Of a stretch of 64,000 bases of DNA, positions 58,679 through 64,000 are shown in pieces. Source of the DNA: Amaurobius ferox (taxonomy: Eukaryota; Arthropoda; Arachnida; Araneae; Amaurobiidae); the NCBI GenBank assembly GCA_951213105.1, contig OX578138.1, positions 89,275,914 to 89,339,913 on the forward strand. The letters run 5' to 3'. Positions within the stretch are counted from its first letter, which is position 1. Each line of letters begins with the position of its first letter. The position numbers and the translations under genes were made by a program. The notes under the pieces were generated by a model, which was not told the origin of the DNA, ran no database searches, and was given only the letters and a program-made list of their open reading frames with translations.

Positions 58679-59115
58679 CGATGCTTCGGCCATGTGGCTG
58701 TATCGTTGAGCGAAACACATTTGGAACCTATGTGGATGTAAAGATCCTTGAAAAGTTGGATCTACAGAGGTTCTATCCAATTTCATACTTTTGGATTGTA
58801 TCTTTTCTCTTATCTTTTGTTATTTTGGTCATTTTAATATATCGAACCTCCAGATTTTGATAATCCTTTGATGTTTGAACCCGATTTTTATGCATCGCTC
58901 TTGAATATTTATAAATTCATGTGTATTACTGAAATTTAAAATTAAGATCATTTTGTCTTGATTGGTAGAATTGTTTTCCTTTAGTCTGATATTTCCTTTC
59001 ATATCGTCTTTACTTAATTTTTCTTCCGTATTGTTTTTGAACCAGGGTATGATATTGATCATGTTTTAAATTAGTCTTATTATTTTTATTTTATTTTTTT
59101 TATTTTTTATTATAC

Positions 59116-59184
<69 letters not shown>

Positions 59185-60167
59185 AGTAGAAATAGTTTAT
59201 AGATAGTATCTATCTATTTCTTCAGAAACATACATTTTTGTGTTTTGCGTTGTCTAAATTCTTGGACTAGAAAAAGAGTTTTGCGAAGAAAATATTTCCA
59301 TTTTATAAGGCCTAGCACTTGTCCACGTGTATAGCAATATAGCTTGATTTTTATGTTTTTCTTTATTCGTTTCCATACCATTGAAATTTGTTGATTTTCT
59401 ACAATTTGATGATTCGTGTTTTGTATTTTTTTCCATTTGATTGATGATTTGCTGTTTTATATTTTATTTTGTGGGTGTTTTAGAAAGTTAAGTTTATTAT
59501 TTTTCTAGTAATTAAAATTAAATAATGTTATCACGAGTGTAAATTTAGATTCAATATTTCCCCCCTTAAAATGTTGACAGGATTTGAAACAGCGCGCCAT
59601 TTTTATGCTTACATATGATTTTTTTTTTCTTTTTATAATACAGAAAAGTTTTCAACTATAATTAAGTGTGTGAATGTTACTTTTTATACACTATGCCGCG
59701 TTAACATACTCGAAGCGCGGTTGGAATGGGCTAGTTTCAAATTATATTGTTCTCAATGAATATGAAACAAATTATAGGTGAGTTTATACATGCTAGTCAT
59801 TCCGCAATATGTCAACAATTTCATTTTTAAAATTATTTAAAAGTAATAAACAGCTAGTGTAATTATATGGTACATTTATTTAAGATTTCCAGTAATTTTA
59901 CTGCTTTATTGATTTTACATTAAAACACATCGAGTAATAGACAGTGTTGATTGTTAATATGGGAGTGGCAGTTTCAGAACTTATAATTATGTCGCATCTA
60001 TATAAATAAAATTGAAAATCTGTTTATTCTTGTGTTTGTCTTATCATCATCAGAGAATGACTGCATCGAATTTCATGAACTTTTATAGATAGCCGTAAAA
60101 TATCCCTACTTAAAATTTAATCCATGTTTCGAGTTCCTAGAACCAGGAGTTGTCGAGATATTAATAA
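58677..60167. other. Sequence between (TA)n arrays, unassigned
   Basis: A second (TA)n lies at 59118-59182. Minus frames at 59062-58829 and 59436-59254 resemble nothing I know. The segment 58677-59117, framed by TA arrays, could be another PLE terminal piece, but it lacks the GC-rich module and the shared terminus. Confidence 0.3.
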
Positions 60168-61410
60168 ACAAGTAATATCAATTATGAATAAAGCATTAAT
60201 TATGAAACACTTTCCAACTACAATGTAATTTTATTTAAACATATCTAAAATGCAATGCATTCAGCAGTGATATTTTTTAATTTATCACAATGTTACAATA
60301 ATTTATTAAATTTGAAAACTTCATCGAAAACAAATGGACTTTATTCAAATAACGTCATCGACATATAAATCGTCTGGCTCTCTATATAAAAAGAGTGAAT
60401 ATTGCATTCATAAACTTTTTCCATTCCTTTCATTCTGCGGCAATATTTTCAAAATTACCACATGACTACAATTATTTATTTTACTTAACTTAAAATCATG
60501 CATGTAAAAGTATTTTCAAACTCCATGCTTAAAACTTCATCGAAAAACGCAATACTATAGATTCGTCTGCATCTCTACGTAAGATCAATGAATATTTCAT
60601 TCATATCAGCTATATTGCGGTCTCCAGAACTAAAAAATTTTTCGTTAAAGAAATTCAGCAATTTTTATACAACTCATCCTACAGTGTGTACAATGTGTTT
60701 ACATTTTCTATATTTGAAAATTAGGCTTCGTTGTAGAAATAATCAAAGTTTATTTATCATACAAACGTTAAAATATTGTAATTACGTTGTCGCAGTATAT
60801 AGATACACAGAAACAAACGTAAAGCGGTTTCAAGATGGATGCAACACTAAATATAAATTAAAAATAACTTTAAAAACCCCGATTTTGACACAAGATGGAT
60901 TCCCGGCCGTCCATACAGTTACCTTACACCTTTCTGGTAGGTCGGACGGTCTGGGTCTCAACAACAACAACAAGATGGATTCCATATTTTATTTTGAAGA
61001 GGATCATGTGATTTCTTCATATGATATGGGTGCAAGTACAATTTTAATTTTTATTTAAAATTACCGAACTTATTTTGCTGCATTTTTCTTTATATATTTT
61101 ATGGGATAATTTGAATATTTCCTAAAATTTTCGAAGAAATTTGTAAATTTTAAATTCGCTTAAAACTTGTTGGAAAAATTAGGTCCCATAGGCTTGAATG
61201 TATTTCATTTTTTCAATTCGGGTTCAATCCAAAACTAATTTAGTTGTATTTTTCATTTACATTCCCAAATGTCCCACACACCGTCTTAACAACATTCTAA
61301 GATTTCATTTCAATAAAGTCATTTTTACGACAGCACAGTTACGGAAAGACATACAGACAGACTGAATGAACAAAGTCATAAAAACTTTTCAACTATGTTG
61401 TAAAGTGTTA
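60168..61410 (-). mobile_element. Helentron-like family C copy with an internal duplication
   Basis: It matches 49728-50689 throughout. The roughly 240-bp block running from ACTACAATTATTTATTTTA to CAATGAATATTTCATTCATA is present twice (60240-60410 and 60440-60610). It ends at 61410 with the CTGTCTG-type and AACACTTTAC..AAAGTGTT palindromic end. A SINE tail is inserted at 60904-60969. Confidence 0.7.
60904..60969 (+). mobile_element. SINE tail fragment with 14-bp target duplication
   Basis: It consists of the last 66 bp of the SINE (TTACCTTACACCTTTCTGGT...GGTCTGGGTCTCAACAAC), flanked by ACAAGATGGATTCC at 60890-60903 and 60970-60983. A clear 5'-truncated insertion. Confidence 0.85.
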
Positions 61411-63097
61411 AAAACGCACAGGTAAATTGGACATAAAGATAGCATTATTCAGACGATGCATTTATTTTTCACCAATTTATTTGAAAATAATGATATTATT
61501 TCGCTTAGGAACGGATTTAAAACCAATGTGTTTATGCGACAGACTATTTTTACTCCATCTTTTGCGATTAAAATATTAAAGAAATGTATATAAAATAAAT
61601 TTTATCGATATTGCATTCATGACTGAATTGAATTAAGTACGGCCTTCGAATACAGAGATTACAGATTTAGATTCAGATTTTTTATAAATAAGTTTAGGAA
61701 CTGGACCGGAATATTTTATTCTTCAAATCTGACTGTGACAATAATTTTGTATACTGTGTGTTGACATTTTTAAACTTATTTTTAATAGCATTGACTTAAA
61801 TATTTTAACAGAATGTTTTGAATAACACCGCCATTCAGAATGGTAAAGAAATGTGCACAGGATAGCGAATCTTGAGAGTTTTTTTATATTGTATAATTCA
61901 TATTAAAAACTGATATACGAATTGAAAATTATTAGCATATTGATTGTTGAAAAGTTATTTACGTTCCCCTTAAAATTCACGGATTGAAAATCTCAAATGA
62001 AGATAAGATGTTTTCGTAGCGAATATGTCACATCAGCGAAATAGGAAATATATAACAGCAGAGTAAATGTTATCTTTATTTTACTGTATTAAACATGAAG
62101 ACGGATCCCGAATAATTTTTACACCCTATAATCTCTCGTATGTACATGCGTAATCGCACACAAATTTATATTTAGCATAATGCCATGTCAACATGAAAAT
62201 TCTTATGGTGATGCCATTTAAATTTTCGGAAATAATAAGCAACTGAATAGGAATATGAGTCTTTATATATATATATATTTATTTATTTATTTCTCAGCGA
62301 TACTAAACGGAACTTGCCCAATTACAGTGGTCACATACAAATTGGACGAAAAAAATTCATAAATCGTAATAAAATCCTGAAACAAACATGTTAAAATTAT
62401 TTTCGGGAATGGAAAACAAATCAATGTAATTGAAACACAAATTAAAGGGAAAAATATAAAAACAGGGAAGTTTCTTTAAAAATTGCGATTAACATTGACA
62501 AGAATGCAAAATTAAGTATAGCATTTTAAATAAAGAAATCAAAATAATTTGAATTCAAATTATAGAATCATTTTCCAACAAGGACCGAACAAAAGACAAA
62601 CAAGCGAACTAAGACATTGGTGAAATTCTTAGTCTTACTGAAATTAAAACCGAGTAACAACACTGGAAACAGTATTTTGAAAATGAATGCTAAACTTGAA
62701 CTCCGAATCCAAACATAAGTCATTGGAACAATGTAGCAATTCAAAATTAATACATAACTGACAAATAATTTTATATGATTATGGATGAAGCATTTAGCAA
62801 TAGCAATATTTAACTTTTTGCATTTAACAATATTAATATTAAAGTTACGTGTATTATTTCCAGACGCAAATACAGCTGCTCCAAATTAAATTTCAATTTA
62901 AAGTAATCCTCAATAGAATTAAAGCACCTATATGGTGCAATTTAAATTCATTTATAATTGGAATTATTGTGAGTTTAATGATACTTTTGAATTGAATGCA
63001 TAGCCGAAAAAATCAGAATAACGAACTGTGTTCGAATTTATTTTTTTGTTTTTACCAACTGTAAATAATTTTGCAATTTTACATTCTTACGTGGTAA
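61411..63097. other. No feature seen
   Basis: AT-rich, with a small TA/TTTA tract near 62262-62292. No frame or matched repeat. Confidence 0.4.
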
Positions 63098-64000
63098 CGA
63101 CTCCATATATTATATATTGGAGTCGGGTCGAAAATCGTAACTCGAGTTTTTGACCGATCTCCACGTTTTGAGCAGTTTAGAAACCGATAAAGCTATTTTT
63201 AGAGTGACGTCTGTGTGTCTCTCTCTCTCTCTGTGTGTATGTGTCCCTGTCTATGCAATGCATGTAACTACTAGAACTGAAAAACTCAGTAGTCAAACTT
63301 CACAAAATTTGCTAGATAAGTCACTTATTGGATTTTCTGATGCTGATTTGATGTTGGTGCGATTTAGAAGAAACGAACTTGCCTCTTATTGCGAAATGAC
63401 AAGTAAAAATTGCCAACATCTGACATAAAATACTACGTTAAAATGTATCAATTATGTATGTTTGTTTTTTAAATAATTTTTCCGGACAAAAAGAATAATT
63501 CCAACACCGTTATTACAAGGTGAACCATTATCAAAATATTTAAGTCTGTTTAACTTTGAAGAACTGAATACGTTTTTCACTGTAATTAATAAACTATTCA
63601 ATAACATCCCTAAAATACAGTAGTTAAGTAAATCTCAAAAGCTTTATAATGACGCTGATTACATTTTGGCACGATTCGAGAAAATACAACCAACCATTTT
63701 TTGCAACATGATCCGCAAAGATCGTGAAAATGTGAAATAAATGACTAAAATTGACGAAATGTATTAATTAATTGCTTGTTCTTGATGTTATTTTTGACAA
63801 CAAAGCGAATAAGGTACACACCACGAATCTGTGATGAACCATTCCATGATATTTCTGTTCTTTTGGATATTGAAGTGCTGAAGTCGTGAAAGTTCGTTAA
63901 TTTGTCGAATGAAACGAAGAGGCATTGAATTTCAAATTAAATACAATATCAGAAAAGTATTCACGTTATTTTCTTCAAATAAACATAATTTAGTGCATCA
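63098..64000 (+). mobile_element. Helentron-like family B copy, cut by window end
   Basis: A diverged 5' palindrome ACTCCATATATTATATATTG GAGT, then GTCGAAAATCGTAACTCGAG, TTTTGACCGATCTCCACG and a CT/GT tract (63210-63245). The AAGTCACTTATTGG..CTGATGCTGATT block follows twice. Confidence 0.6.

Noticed and set aside
58680..58740. Hammerhead ribozyme core near GAGCGAAAC, and similar GAAAC strings next to the PLE module
   Set aside because: No CUGANGA box with compatible stems was found at either place.

Overview
The window looks like AT-rich, intron- and repeat-dominated genomic DNA from an arthropod, most probably a spider or close arachnid relative. The grounds are a spliced single-domain peritrophin-type chitin-binding gene, Penelope-like retroelements (PLEs) with the endonuclease placed N-terminally (the Naiad arrangement), several Tc1/mariner-type relics of kinds familiar from spider genomes, a tRNA-derived SINE and very long (TA)n arrays. 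No bacterial gene, operon, rRNA or CRISPR array is seen. Most open frames are chance or transposon relics.

Host gene: a chitin-binding protein on the minus strand can be assembled from three separated exons with matching phases. A 5' exon at 40958-40908 carries the start codon, a 38-nt exon at 37065-37028 completes a signal peptide, and the main exon lies at 29149-28382. Together they give 274 codons with introns of about 3.8 and 7.9 kb. A possible non-coding first exon lies at about 42940-42890. A related copy of that promoter/first-exon segment lies at about 2870-2821, suggesting a second family member running off the left edge.

Layout: 0.3-8.1 kb holds a SINE, Helentron-like non-autonomous elements, a near-perfect foldback palindrome and a PLE endonuclease relic. 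From 8.2 to 11.8 kb there is a frameshifted mariner-type element followed directly by a foldback DNA element with long inverted ends. From 11.8 to 26.0 kb is a PLE nest: two PLEs with N-terminal GIY-YIG and C-terminal RT, two more PLE 3' ends, two copies of an unknown 600-bp repeat and a mariner-type element, all punctuated by (TA)n. From 26 to 43 kb is the spliced gene, whose introns hold an internally deleted mariner, a LINE ORF1 relic and further Helentron-like copies. A second PLE locus (RT relic, hairpin, (TA)n, inverted PLE tail) is at 43.7-45.7 kb. From 46 to 64 kb there are more Helentron-like elements, a full SINE with target duplications, and a Tc1-type element that has taken a hAT-type insertion.

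The strongest leads are the permuted PLEs with a shared 3' terminus abutting (TA)n and a conserved roughly 72-nt GC-rich module in six copies, three repeat families sharing a DINE-1-like architecture, and the gene hidden across 12.5 kb. Coordinates of repeat boundaries are by eye and may be off by some bases.
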